From: Diplosphaera chodatii | Taxonomy: Eukaryota > Chlorophyta > Trebouxiophyceae > Prasiolales > Stichococcaceae | DNA: 64,000 nt | Assembly: GCA_032358165.1 (NCBI GenBank) | Contig: JAALGY010000054.1 | Location: 2,232,001 to 2,296,000 of the forward strand | Reading direction: 5' to 3' | Shown: in pieces, positions 23,901-34,757 of the stretch | Position numbering within the stretch: the first letter of the stretch is position 1 | Layout of the letters: each line of letters begins with the position of its first letter | Translations under genes and position numbers: made by a program | Notes under the pieces: model-generated | What the model saw: the letters and a program-made list of their open reading frames with translations, nothing else | Databases searched by the model: none | What the model was told of the DNA's origin: nothing

Positions 23901-26900
23901 GCTCCAGCGCCTGCAGCCGCTGCAGCATCTGCGCCTCCTCGTGGTGCGAGCGCGCCCAGCCCGCGCCGCCGAAGCCCAGCCCGGAGCGGCTGCTGCTGGT
24001 GCGGAACAGGCCGCCCCGCGCCGCGATCGCCGCCCGCTTGGCCGCTGCGCATTGTTCGCTACACCCAGTGTCAGCTTGCAAGTTGTTCGTCGTGCACAGC
24101 ATAACTTCACCGCCCAGGACGCCTGCTGTGGCTAGGATGCTTGCTATCACACGTCTGTTTGCAGGGCTGCTGGCAAACATGGTGTCATGAGGCTGCAGTG
24201 CTGATGCTGAGCAAGCGCTCGACTACATCAGGAAGCTCCCTCTGCAGACTTGCAAGCTGCAGAGTCCGCGCTCACTGTCAAACCGCTGCCGCAGCCGCTC
24301 AAAAGCGCCGGACGTGACTCCAGGCGAGGAGGCACTCTCAACCCTGAATCCCTGGACCCTGGCTCCACACAGCACGACGCACCGTCCACCCGCTGCCGCA
24401 GCCGCTCGAAGCGCCACTTGTACTCCAGGCCCAGCTCCCAGTTGGTGCGGGCCGCCTCTGCCCGGCGCGCGGCCAGCGCCGCCGCCAGCGCCGGCCCCTT
24501 GGCGGCGTGCGCCGCGATGTTGGCGTGGAACCGCTCCAGGTCCTGCGCACGGCTTGCAACTTCAAAGGTGTGCGGCGCGGGAGACACGGGCTGAGGTGTG
24601 CGGCCAAGCGGCGGAACGAGTGGCTGAGGATGTGGCATGCTGGATGGTTGAGGAGAAGTTGCGACCATCTTTCGTGCCTGTGCCGATGGGGGTTTGCACG
24701 GTCCCTCGGTTGGACAGCCTACACCGGCGCGGCAGTGCATCCTACAAGTGGTGGACCTCATCCCACCAGGCACCAGGGCACGGCGATGCTCACGCGGCTG
24801 GGCTGTAGGGGTTCACCTGGGGCTCCGCGTACAGGGCGGCGTCGGGGTCGGCGCGGCGGCGCAGGGCGTCCGGCAGCGCGGGGTGCAGCGCGGCCCGCGC
24901 CCGGGCGGCCGCGCCCCAGTTGGCGGCCAGCACCGCGGACACCCAGGCCTTGCGGTCGCCCACCCGCCCCCGCAGCACCGCCGCCGTCCCCTCCAGCTGC
25001 CCCTGCCGCACCTGCGCAGAACAGCGGGACAGTGCGACATCACAAAGCCGCGGCTGTGCCATAACAGGCCAGGAGCAGCAGTGGCACAGTCGGTAGTGAG
25101 CAACAGGTGACCCTGCTGGTCATGCAAGTGTGTAGCACTTGCGTCGACTCGCTGGAGCTGCTGCACTGTGCACCAGTCGTGCAAGCAGCCAGGCAGCCCC
25201 ACCTCGGTCATCTCCGGCAGCGCCAGCAGCTCAGCAGCGAACGCCAGCTCGTCATCATCGGGCCCCACCGCTGCAGGGCCGCCGCCACCGGCCGCGCCCA
25301 CCGCATCCGCCGCCGCTGGCGCGGCAGCTTCAGCCATCACCTCATCCGCCGCCGCCCCCGCCGCCGCCGGCGAGGCGTTGCTGCCGGAGGACACCCTGTG
25401 GCGCTGCAGCAGCCGCTTGCGCAGGGGCGTGGCCTCTGCAGGGGGCGACGACGCGATGGGCGCCGGGTCGGCCGGGGTGTGCATGTCGCCGGGGAACCCG
25501 CCGTCCTGCGCCGCCAGCGCTGAGAGTCCCGCCACCAGGCCCTCCGTCGACAGCTCCACCTCCTCAGAGCGCGCGAGCGCCGGCGGGGAAGCAGGAAGCG
25601 GCCGCGGCGGCAGCGGCGGCGGCCGACAAGCTGCAGCGTGCACACCGAAAGCTGCAGGCTGGACATGCGCACGAGTACTGTGCTGCATATAGACAGAACA
25701 GGCAGCAGCCCACAGATGACGCCGGCTGACCTGCGTGCTGTGCAGCAACCGCAGCGGCGGTGGACGCTGCGGCTTCCGCCTTGCGCTTCTGCAGCGCCAG
25801 CGCCGCCAGCTCGGCCTCGATGTGCGACAGATCCGCATCCACCTGCAGCAAGCGAAATCAAGTCGGCAGGCTGGCCATGTCACAGCCCAAAGGCGTCTGC
25901 CACCACACACGGACATCTCAGGCCACAGCAATGCCAGCCACGGAACGTTTGCGATGTGGGGCATCAGGGGCCAGCCTGCACATGACACATGCAGTGGCGG
26001 AGCCGCCGCTCGTGCGGCCCGCACCTTCTCCATTGTGCACATGAGCTCCAGCTTCGAGGGCAGCGGCGGCCTGGGCGTCGGCGGCTGCTCAGGATCCGCA
26101 CCCGCTGCCAGCATCTGAGCTGGCTCTGCGTGCCCGTTCTGCATTGGCTGCGGGGCTGCCATGCCATCTGCATGGCTGCTTTCTGGGCGTGGCTGCGGTG
26201 CTGCCGGCTCAACACCTGCCGCCGCGTCTACAGCACCTGCGATGCCTGCTTCGGCCGCGTCGGGCTTGGGCTTGCACTGCACGGTGTCAGGGCTGCCGCG
26301 GCGCCGCGCCAGACCCTGGCCCCAGCCCAGGCGCCGCCGCTTGGGTGCACTGCTGCCGTCTGCCCCCTGCACGTCCGCTGCCAAGTCAGCGTCTGACGAC
26401 TGCCGGTCGGGGCTGATGCCGCGGCCGCTTGCGAACCCCGGCGGCAGCGCACCAACCAGTGCAGCAGCTTCCTGCTGCGGCTCGGCCTTGACGGCTGCTG
26501 CAGGCGCTGCAGGGGACCCAGGCATGCCGGCGGCTGGTGACAGCGGCAGCTGCCCAGGCTCCAGCGATGCGCGGCCCTTGGCAGGCGTGTGCTCGGTCGA
26601 GGGCGGCATCCCACCGGTGGCAGCAACTGCACGAAAACATCACGATGGCTGCAAAACTAGCCAGTAGGCAGTCTGTCTCATCGTCCGAGATTTAAAGCAC
26701 TCAATGCCGGTATGTTGCCACTTTTCGTGCTCACGACACTGGAAGCACATGCTGGTGCGTGCTGCTGTTGTGCAGAGCACTCACCTGGGGAGCTGTGGCG
26801 GGGCGGCGGCGGCGGCAGCAGCGACGGCGCATCGCGAGGAGCGCCAGGCTCCGGCCTGGGCGCATCGCGCTCCGACGCTGACGACCTGCCCAGCCCCCGG

Positions 26901-27988
26901 CTGCGCTCGCGGATACTGCGGCGGGATGACCGCTTCCCGCTTCCGCCACCGCCCTCTGGGCCTGCCGTCGGCGGCGGACCCGGCAGCTCGAAGCCGGCAG
27001 GAGCTGCGCCGTCATCCGCGTGGGTCCTGCCGCCGCTGCGCCGCCGGAGGGGCGGCGGCGGCAGCCGCTCGTCATGGCGGGCGCCCCGGGGCCACCCTGC
27101 AGCGGGGCCAGCGCCGCCAAAGCCCTCGCGCTCGTCCGGGCCTGGGAAGCTGCGGGTGCGCTCGGGGCCAAACCCTGTGCCAGCAACACAAACGCTGTGC
27201 TGTGATGCTGCAGTACAAGATGCTTGCCACCTGAACAGGTACGTCGGGGGCCGCTGCTGGGAAACGAACAACGCCACGTTGGAGGACCCAGCACATCATC
27301 GCCGACGGACCATCAAGATCAGTCCTTACATCATGAAGAGCACATTGAGTTGGCTCGGACCCGACCAGGTGCAGAATTGGCGATATGCAGGCGAGACATC
27401 CGCTTCGATCCACACCTGCGTGTCGACCTGGTGCCGGCCTGCCGTGGAAGCCGGACGCCTTGCCATCGGTGTCAAAACCGCCATTATACTGTCCTCCGAA
27501 GCCCGGCGGCATGCCGAAGCCCGGCGGCGGCCCGGCGTCGGGAGGCGACCGGGGCCTAAAGTGGGGCTGATAGGGCCGCTCGACCGTTGGCTCATCGGCG
27601 TTGCCGCCCCAGCCTCGTGCCCCAGGCCCAGCGCTGATATCCTGTGCATGGTGGACAGGGCATCCTGGCGTCGCGTTTGAAGCGATGAGCAGTGATGAGT
27701 GGGTCACGTGAACAGCACCCTGACCGGCAGAAACAAGGAAAAAGGGCCCACCTTGTCGAAGCCGCGGCCGTCACGGTGGAAGCGAGGATGAGGGTCGCCA
27801 CCTCTGGCCTGTGGGCAGATCTGAAGACGGTGAGCGGACTACCCGGTTGGCGGGTTTAGTAGCGAGACATCCACTTTGGCAAGAGCACCTCTGCCAAGCC
27901 AAGAGGCTCATAAGACACAGCGATCCACAGCGGTAAGTGAAAGCAGTCGTACCTGACCTCCCCAGGGGCCAGGGGGCCTGTCTGCCAT
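15130..27988 (-). CDS. NCoR/SMRT/POWERDRESS-like SANT corepressor
   Basis: Large nuclear scaffold expected to recruit and activate a class I histone deacetylase. I read about 30 exons and roughly 2,200 residues. The start is ATG at 27988 (exon 27953-27988), then 27752-27808. The N-terminus is Gly/Pro/Arg-rich and is followed by a coiled-coil exon (DLSHIEAELAALALQKRKAE, about 25740-25850) like the NCoR coiled coil. Next is a basic helical exon (TNWELGLEYKWRFERLRQRV, near 24440). SANT1 comes from exons near 23480-23650 and 22980-23115 (AWTPAERRIFLDKFLQFPK; DCVQFYYRTQKLDEF), preceded by NALVPDP as in NCoR/PWR. SANT2 lies near 21540-21930 (EAFLEGVRQHGRDAKLIARD). A third SANT lies near 18880-19260 (FWSVAEKGAFLDVFKV; YGRDWDRLAAAIPGKTRTQI). 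Between SANT2 and SANT3 are Gln-rich exons, and the final exon (15130-about 16235) is Ala/Pro-rich. Some exon borders are approximate, and a split into two genes (for example between SANT2 and SANT3) cannot be excluded. It is head-to-head with the HDAC gene. Confidence 0.8.
15691..15714. repeat. (TGC)n tract read as polyalanine
   Basis: A trinucleotide run in the last corepressor exon. On the coding (minus) strand it reads GCA codons and gives an Ala stretch inside the Ala/Pro-rich tail. Confidence 0.8.
20954..20995. repeat. (CTG/CAG)14 polyglutamine tract
   Basis: Fourteen uninterrupted CTG units on the plus strand. On the minus strand they are CAG codons in a corepressor exon, giving a Gln run followed by DAQQAQLLNEHR. 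Shorter CAG runs occur in neighbouring exons, near 20240-20265 and 17708-17725. Confidence 0.9.
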
Positions 27989-28860
27989 GCCTGGGCCCGG
28001 CCTCAGGCCCTGATGGCCCGTCACACTGGCCTCATCTTGTGCGCAGAGGCGAGCGCCTAAGCGTCGCACACTGCCTTGTAGACATGGGCACGAGTCTTAA
28101 GGTCGTCTCTGAGGTACTGCGGTGTGCTCACTGAACGCAGCACGTGCCCCTGGCAAGCATTTTCTCAGTGTTGAGTGCAGCTTGGACATTACAGGGTGAA
28201 AGCCCTGCAGCCTCAGTACTTTGGAGGAAGTCGCAGTGACTTCCTGCATCCAACATGTACGGGCAGCCCTCGACATGTGCACGACAGGAAATGCGAGTGC
28301 ACATGTTGTTGCAAATCGAGTGTGCTCGACATGTGTATGGCCAACATCATACACAAGTGAGGACCTTTATACTCGCATCCCTGGTTGCACACTCCTTGCG
28401 TTTGCCCGGGTTGCCAGCAAACAGCCCGTCTGGGCGTGTTGGAACAATCATCCAGGTTGCTCAGGCCATCTCTCATCGCGCCTCATTCCATACCCTTCAG
28501 CACTGTGCAGCTGCTGCCACCCCAGCGTCAGGTGAATCAAATTAGCACCGTGCGGTGCACTGTGCGCCAGGACTCCACCCCGGCGGAAGGGCGTAGCACC
28601 AGCGCACTTGACACGACTTGATTCCAGCTGATTTGTTCTGGTTGAGTCTTGAAACACGAGCCACGCGACACCGGCAGCGGCTGCCGGCGCACTAGTATGT
28701 GGCGACCGTGCGAGGCAGCAGGGGCCACGGGCACGCTGCTGCGGCGGCGCTGGCAGCAGCCTGGTACAGGCGCCCGGTAGAACCATAGAAGCAGCTGGCG
28801 GCAGCTGCGCCCGCAGCAAAGTGCAAACTGGTAGTGGGGCGGCGCTGACGCTGGGCAGCC
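27989..28860. promoter_or_regulatory. putative bidirectional promoter, HDAC/corepressor
   Basis: 872 bp separate the start codon of the SANT corepressor (minus, 27988) from that of the histone deacetylase (plus, 28861). I found no coding exon with support on either strand. By position it must contain the promoters of both genes. Co-regulation is inference; no specific motif was recognised. Confidence 0.55.
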
Positions 28861-31800
28861 ATGACCCGGAAGGACAGGGTCGCCTACTTCTACGACAGTG
28901 AGCGCTATGACAAGCTTGTGCCGCGCAGCTCGCTGTGGATCTCGCTGAGTCACTGATGCCATGGGACAGTCACAGCTCTGCGCAACAGCCTTCTGGATCG
29001 CCATCGGCAGTCTGCTTACCACAGCCATGCATTCGCTTTGCCGTCCAACCTGAGGCTGCAGGACTGTCATTCACCCCTGCAGGCGAGGTGGGATCGATGT
29101 ACTACGGCCCCAACCACCCGATGAAGCCGCACCGCCTCAGCATGACGCACTCGCTGGTGCTGGGCTACGGGCTGCACGAGAAGATGGAGGTCTACGTGAG
29201 CTCTCCAATCGCCGTCCTCTTGACATCCATCCGCTGTCATGTGCTATGAGAATGTGTGTGTTGCAATGCGGTATCGTACAGCGCCAGCGTGGGCTATCAG
29301 CGCGGCACATGGTCAGCATGCGGTGCACATTCCACCTCATGACAGCCACTGCATCCGAACAGCGCTGCGGGGCTGCAGAGCGCCTGGAAACCGTCTCGTC
29401 TGACCCGTCCTGTTTGACCCGCCGCGACCCGCCCCACCCTGCAGCGGCCGCGGCGCAGCTACCTGGTGGAGCTGGCGCAGTTCCACAGCCCCGAGTACCT
29501 GGAGTTCCTGCAGCGCATCTCCCCCGAGGAGCAGGAGGTGCCCCTTCAGTTTCCCTTTCCCTCTTCCTTTCGAACCTCTTGCCCACTGTGATGGACGATC
29601 GATGGTCGATGCCTGTCTTCAGCCATCTCAGGCACTCCCACAAGCTGAACGAGGTGTCAGGAGACTCCATGGTTACACTTGAGGCTTCTTCCATGGCACT
29701 TCATGGTGCAGGCGCACCACGCGCAGCTGGTGCGCTTCAACCTGGGCGAGGACTGCCCCGTGTTCCCGCACCTCTTCGACTTCTGCCGCATCACCGCCGG
29801 TGACACTGTTGTGGGCACACGTAGTCTATAGCCTGTCTGTATGAGAGTGCTATATGATGCATGTCAGGTTGATGTTCTTGTCAGCTCCAAGCTGAAAGCG
29901 ACGGTTTGTGCAGGCGGGTCGGTGGACGCCGCCGTGAAGCTGAACGACGGGCTGGCGGACATCGCCATCAACTGGGCCGGCGGCCTGCACCACGCCAAAA
30001 AGTTCGAGGTGGGTGCGCAGCTGCTGCAATCAACGGCTGCTGGGCCCTTGACATGCTGCTCTCGGGCGAGTGCTTCTGCCCCATGGCACCGGGGGCAGCT
30101 CACGCTCGAGACACGCAACAGATTTTCATGCCATGATGCATCCTCTGCAGTTGCACTCCTGTTGCGCACGGCCGTAGCAGCCACCTGAAAGGCAGTTGCC
30201 TGCAGCCAGCGTTTAACACCCGTCAGACTGACCGCGGTGTGCCTGCAGGCCAGCGGATTCTGCTACGTGAACGACCTGGTGCTGGGCATCCTGGAGCTGC
30301 TGAAGGTGCACGCGCGGGTGCTGTACATCGACATCGACGTGCACCACGGCGACGGCGTGGAGGAGGCCTTCTACCTCACCGACAGGTGGAATGTGCTTAC
30401 ACTACAGCGGCATGAACCTTGCTGGCTGTGGTCTGGGAGAGGCCCTCAAATGGGCTCAAGACCATTCCCTGCATGACTGCCCCGAGGTGTTACGAGGACT
30501 GTGCACTGTCTGAACCCACAGCTTGAGGATTGGCGAACCGTGTTCCGCAGAGTGCTGACGGTCAGCTTCCACAAGTTCGGGGACTTCTTCTTCCCGGGCA
30601 CCGGCGACCTGAAGGACGTCGGCGAGGTGCGCTGCAGGGATCCAGTCTGGACCCGACCTGAGGGTCGCTGCTGCCTCGTCTGCTGCTGCCTCGTCTGGAC
30701 TGAAGCCCTCGGTGGCTGAGCTCAGACATGGCGCTCTCATCATCGTTTACCAACCGATGCAGCTACAGCTCACATCAACAAACATTATGCTTTGCTACTC
30801 CTGCAGAAGCACGGCAAGTACTACAGCGTGAACGTGCCGCTGCGGGACGGGACGGACGACGCCACGTTCCACCGCCTGTTCAAGCCCATCATGCAGGGCA
30901 TCATGGACACCTTTGCGCCCGGCGCTGTGGTGCTGCAGTGCGGTGCGCAGTTGCGGCACCGCTTGCTGTATACTTCTGCCCTCGAGTCGACCCTGAGTCA
31001 TACATGCCCACAAGCCATTGTTGCATCCGTTAGAGTCCCTGCACATGATGCAACAAGCTGTGTCAACAACCTGTATCGCCCTATCCGCAGGCGCCGACTC
31101 GCTGGCCAACGACCGGCTGGGGTGCTTCAACCTGTCGATCGCCGGCCACGCTGAGGCGGTCCGCTTCATGAAGGCCTTCAACGTGCCGCTGCTCGTGACT
31201 GGGGGTGAGCGCCCTGCCAGCTTGGCTTGCCCACTTCCACTTCTTGTCGCTGAGCCTCCACTTTCCCTGGGGCCGCTGCCCCTGTGGTGCATGTTCCAAG
31301 TGGCGGTTTGGTGCGCACGCCAGGTGGAGGGTACACGAAGAACAACGTGGCGCGGTGCTGGACGTACGAGACGGCCGTCCTGGTGGACGAGGACGAGGGG
31401 CTGCCGGACGAGATCCCGCACTCCCACATCACCCACGAGTACTACGACTACTTTGCGCCCGACCACCGGCTGAATGTGAGCGTCTGGAAAGCGACCCCTC
31501 CCTTGCTCCTGACACTGGAACCTGACGGCGCCAACAGCACCACAAGCACACGCACCCAGCGTGCACAGAGCATATTGTGCATGATATGCACCGTCTGGCA
31601 CCGTGACAGGAGCCCACACAGTGCTTGATATCAGCAAAGCACGTCTCAGTGCAATGCACTGCAAAGCGTCAGGCTAAAGAGCAGTTACTATGGGTCACAA
31701 CGCGCAGGTGCGGCTGCAAAAGTCGATGGACAACCTGAACCAGAAGGCGGACATCGAGCACATCCGCAAGACGGTGCTGGAGAACCTGCGCCAGCTGTCT

Positions 31801-32100
31801 TTTGCGCCAGGTGAGCAGCACTTGAGAGGGTATGACATCCTCCTTGGTGGGATGCCAACACTTTGACAACGCACATTCGGAGACTGCCTCCCTGAGGATG
31901 CCTCGCTCAACTGCGGACCGTGTCGTGCAGGGGTCCAGATGAAGCAGGTGCCGCCGCCAGCGTACATCCCCGAGTATGATATAGATGAGGAAGGGGACCC
32001 GGACGTACGGCTGAGCCAGTATGCACGGGATCACATGGTGGTGCGCGACAACGAATTCTTTGCGAGCGAGGCGGACCAGTTTGGCGAGCTGCCAGCCTGA
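28861..32100 (+). CDS. HDA9: class I histone deacetylase, HDA9/HDAC3 type
   Basis: Zinc-dependent histone deacetylase of the RPD3 class. Twelve exons close in phase to 437 residues: 28861-28897, 29083-29195, 29445-29537, 29712-29799, 29914-30008, 30249-30385, 30551-30626, 30807-30942, 31091-31204, 31324-31475, 31708-31810, 31931-32100. The catalytic His pair is in GGLHHAKK (H136/H137). Zinc ligands are D172 and H174 in [14 protein letters not shown], and D261 in [14 protein letters not shown]. The transition-state Tyr is Y300 in [51 protein letters not shown] and the PDVR-containing acidic tail match plant HDA9 better than HDA6/HDA19. At positions equivalent to the HDAC3 inositol-phosphate pocket, K27 and R267 are kept, while HDAC3 His17, Gly21 and Arg301 correspond to Y19, N23 and N303. 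Length is normal (HDA9 about 426). Orthology rests on remembered motifs. Confidence 0.95.
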
Positions 32101-32717
32101 CGACATTGCACACGCTATGCAATGCTGAGGAAGCAGTGTGCCCACTGAAGTCTGGTCTTTCTGCTCGTGGTTTTGGCGCAGCATGGCAAGCTTACAAGCA
32201 CACAGTGTGCTCAGTGCTGCCAGGGACAATCAGCTGTGAACTTATTTTCTAAAGCGCCAGCTCCGTGCGTCATGCACATGTATGCTGACTGATCAGGCAG
32301 CAGCAGCTTTAACGAAAGCAACACTGCATGCAGGCCTGTCGTGATCATGTCCTGCATGTCGTCACGGGCAGCCCAGCCAACAAAGGTGCTCTCGAAGTGG
32401 CAGGCTGCTCAGTGAAGAGCATCGAAACAAACTTTTGCTCCCGAAGACCGCCACTCATCACCACTCAGCTCGCATCACTATGCCCTTCTGTTGTCTGCCT
32501 GAGTGTACTTGGTGGCCTAGTATGCTGCGTCCATCAGCTCTGCCTGCGCTGTCTTCAACACCTGCACAGGTGTGGTTCTCGCCCTGTTTGACACACAACA
32601 GCCACGTGTCAGCGGGTCCTCACCCTAATGCTAGCCTGCAAGCAGCACAACAGGCCGAAGACATGGAAGCATCCTCGTTTTGCCAGTCTTCATATCGCAA
32701 ACTGGACCATATGTGTT
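32101..32717. other. convergent 3' intergenic region
   Basis: Between the HDAC stop (+) and the stop of the truncated dynamin copy (-). I searched it for the missing dynamin exons (the [16 protein letters not shown] equivalent and TKLD) and saw none. Confidence 0.55.
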
Positions 32718-34230
32718 TCAATCAACAACCTGGATGTAGGTGCGGGCCATGGCCTCCAGCTCCTGCACAATGGAGCGCGGCTGCCCATCGATTGGCACCT
32801 TGGTCAGCCCTGCAGCACAGCCGAAAGATAGCATCGTATAATGTTGTGAATGATGCTACCGACAGGCTTGCCGTCAGCAGAGGAAACAAGGGTCGACACA
32901 ATCCTGAACACCCGCTGCACAGCCACCACATTTGCAAGCCTCGCTACGTGTGCTGATGACAGCTCTCACAGGGAATTCTGCGTGGTCGTCAGGGACTGCA
33001 GTGAGCTCCAGGCTGCAGCAGTGTACCTGGCATGTCGACCATGGTGAGGTTGGGCACGTGCGGGGAGTAGATGGCCAGCTGTATGGGGTCCGGCGACACC
33101 ATCTTGCGGGCGCGAGCCAGATGCCGGCGCGTCTCATCCTCAATCTCCTGCCTTATTTCACCTGCAGCACAACATGAATAGGGTACAGAAGGGTCTGCAG
33201 TATGATTGACAGGCGGCACTATGCTGTACGCAGGGAGGTACATTCTGACCTCAACTGCAGGCAGGGCTGCTGTTTGGCGATAGGCGCCTTGCACGGTCTG
33301 TGTATGACTTGCGGCCTTTGACTCCGAAAAGATTCACAGCCTGTGCACTGTGCCTGCCACGAAGGCTCAGGATGCGTCGCGACGCATGATCAAGCACCAT
33401 CGCACCAAAGCTGAAGAAGTGGCGGGGCCCCACATGCAGAAACTCCCCATACGCGCGCGCCGCCGGGTCGTCCAGCCGCACCAGCTGCAGCACCAGCGGC
33501 CGGCGTGTCACGATGCCTGCACCGCGTTGCAGCTCATCAGGGGCTACAGCAACCCATCGTTCACGATCATTTTACGGCTTTTGCAGGTGCTGCCAGAGCT
33601 CGTTACCAGCTGCTGTCAGATGTCAGATGCACATAGGCAGCCGAAGTTGCATGTTTAGAACCTCTTTGGGTCCGTGATGTAGGGGAGCAGACAGCTCGTG
33701 TCTGATGTTGGGCAGGGCTGTTACCTAGATGTCAACAGCACCTGATCCACGAGGCAGGAAGTCGGTGCCCACCACCGCCTCCAGCACCGAAGACTTGCCT
33801 GATGACTGCAACCCAGGTACATGACATATAGGACTCAAAGCACGGACCACGCTGCAGGTGTATGCCGCTCCATCCCAATAATAGAAAAGCGTCAGCAATG
33901 GCACATGGTGCAGTGCCATGTTGCAGTGTGCTTTGCAAGGTCCACGTGAGCGGACAGGACGAGGCTGTGTCACAGCAGCCAGAAGAGAGTGCCCACCAGT
34001 GCACATACCAGACATCGGGGTATGTATACATGTCGGTGGCATTTGCACGAACAGAACTATGCACGTCACTTGCGCACCTGCCCGCCAATCACCACCACCG
34101 AAGGCAGCAGGTTCCAGAGGTTGGGCACTGCACTGGCGATATTGTCGCTGCCTGCATGCTCGCCCAATGACCCGCAGGCCCGCTGCAGCCTGTTGATGAG
34201 ACCCACCACGCCTGCAAAGGTGTTCGACAT
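32718..34230 (-). pseudogene. truncated dynamin GTPase-domain copy
   Basis: A second, partial dynamin next to the full gene. Exon 1 (34078-34230) encodes an N-terminus ending LLPSVVVIGGQ. Exon 2, near 33735-33808, gives [20 protein letters not shown] (P-loop). Exon 3, near 33430-33513, gives [14 protein letters not shown]. Exon 4, near 33025-33160, gives [20 protein letters not shown] followed by DMPG (G3). Exon 5 gives [20 protein letters not shown], then runs to a stop at 32718. The G4 motif TKLD, the middle/stalk and the GED are absent, so it cannot be a complete GTPase. Exons and splice signals still look intact, so it could be a transcribed short paralog rather than dead. Sequence differs from the neighbour at many positions, so the duplication is not recent. 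Confidence 0.75.
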
Positions 34231-34757
34231 GCTGAGAATGCAATGTGGCAGCTCCCAGCTGACGCGGTCACGTTGCGACTGAGCTGAGCCGAATCCTGCA
34301 CTCAGCAAAGTGACATGCAAACAGGATCTGATGCTCTGGGGATGCAGCTGGATCGTTGAGAGCATGCAGCTCTCGTCACTGCTGTTGAGACTTCTAGGGT
34401 TTCGTGCCGCCGTATATTTTGTTGACGTCCACTTATGCCTGACCTGACCTTCCCTCTGACTCTTGGCCATGGACACAGAGGAGACAACCTCACCATGCAC
34501 ATCTGACCCGCCTTTGAAAAATTACTACTCTGCTAGTCAACATGCACCTTTTCATCCACATCGGAGCAAATAAATGAAGATCGTACTGCACAGTGCCACA
34601 GTCTCATGCACAAACTAAAGGGCGCCGCCCACACCCAGCTCCCAGCAGTAAGCGTATACTATTGAACACTGAAAAACTATGTACGTGTGGTCGTAAAAGC
34701 AAGGACTCAAGGCGTTGATGTGGCCGCATTCAGCATCTGCGGGCAGGAGCACGCGAC
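34231..34757. other. intergenic, no supported gene
   Basis: Upstream of the truncated dynamin copy. It probably contains that gene's promoter region and the 3' end of the uncertain gene to the right. No motif was recognised. Confidence 0.4.
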
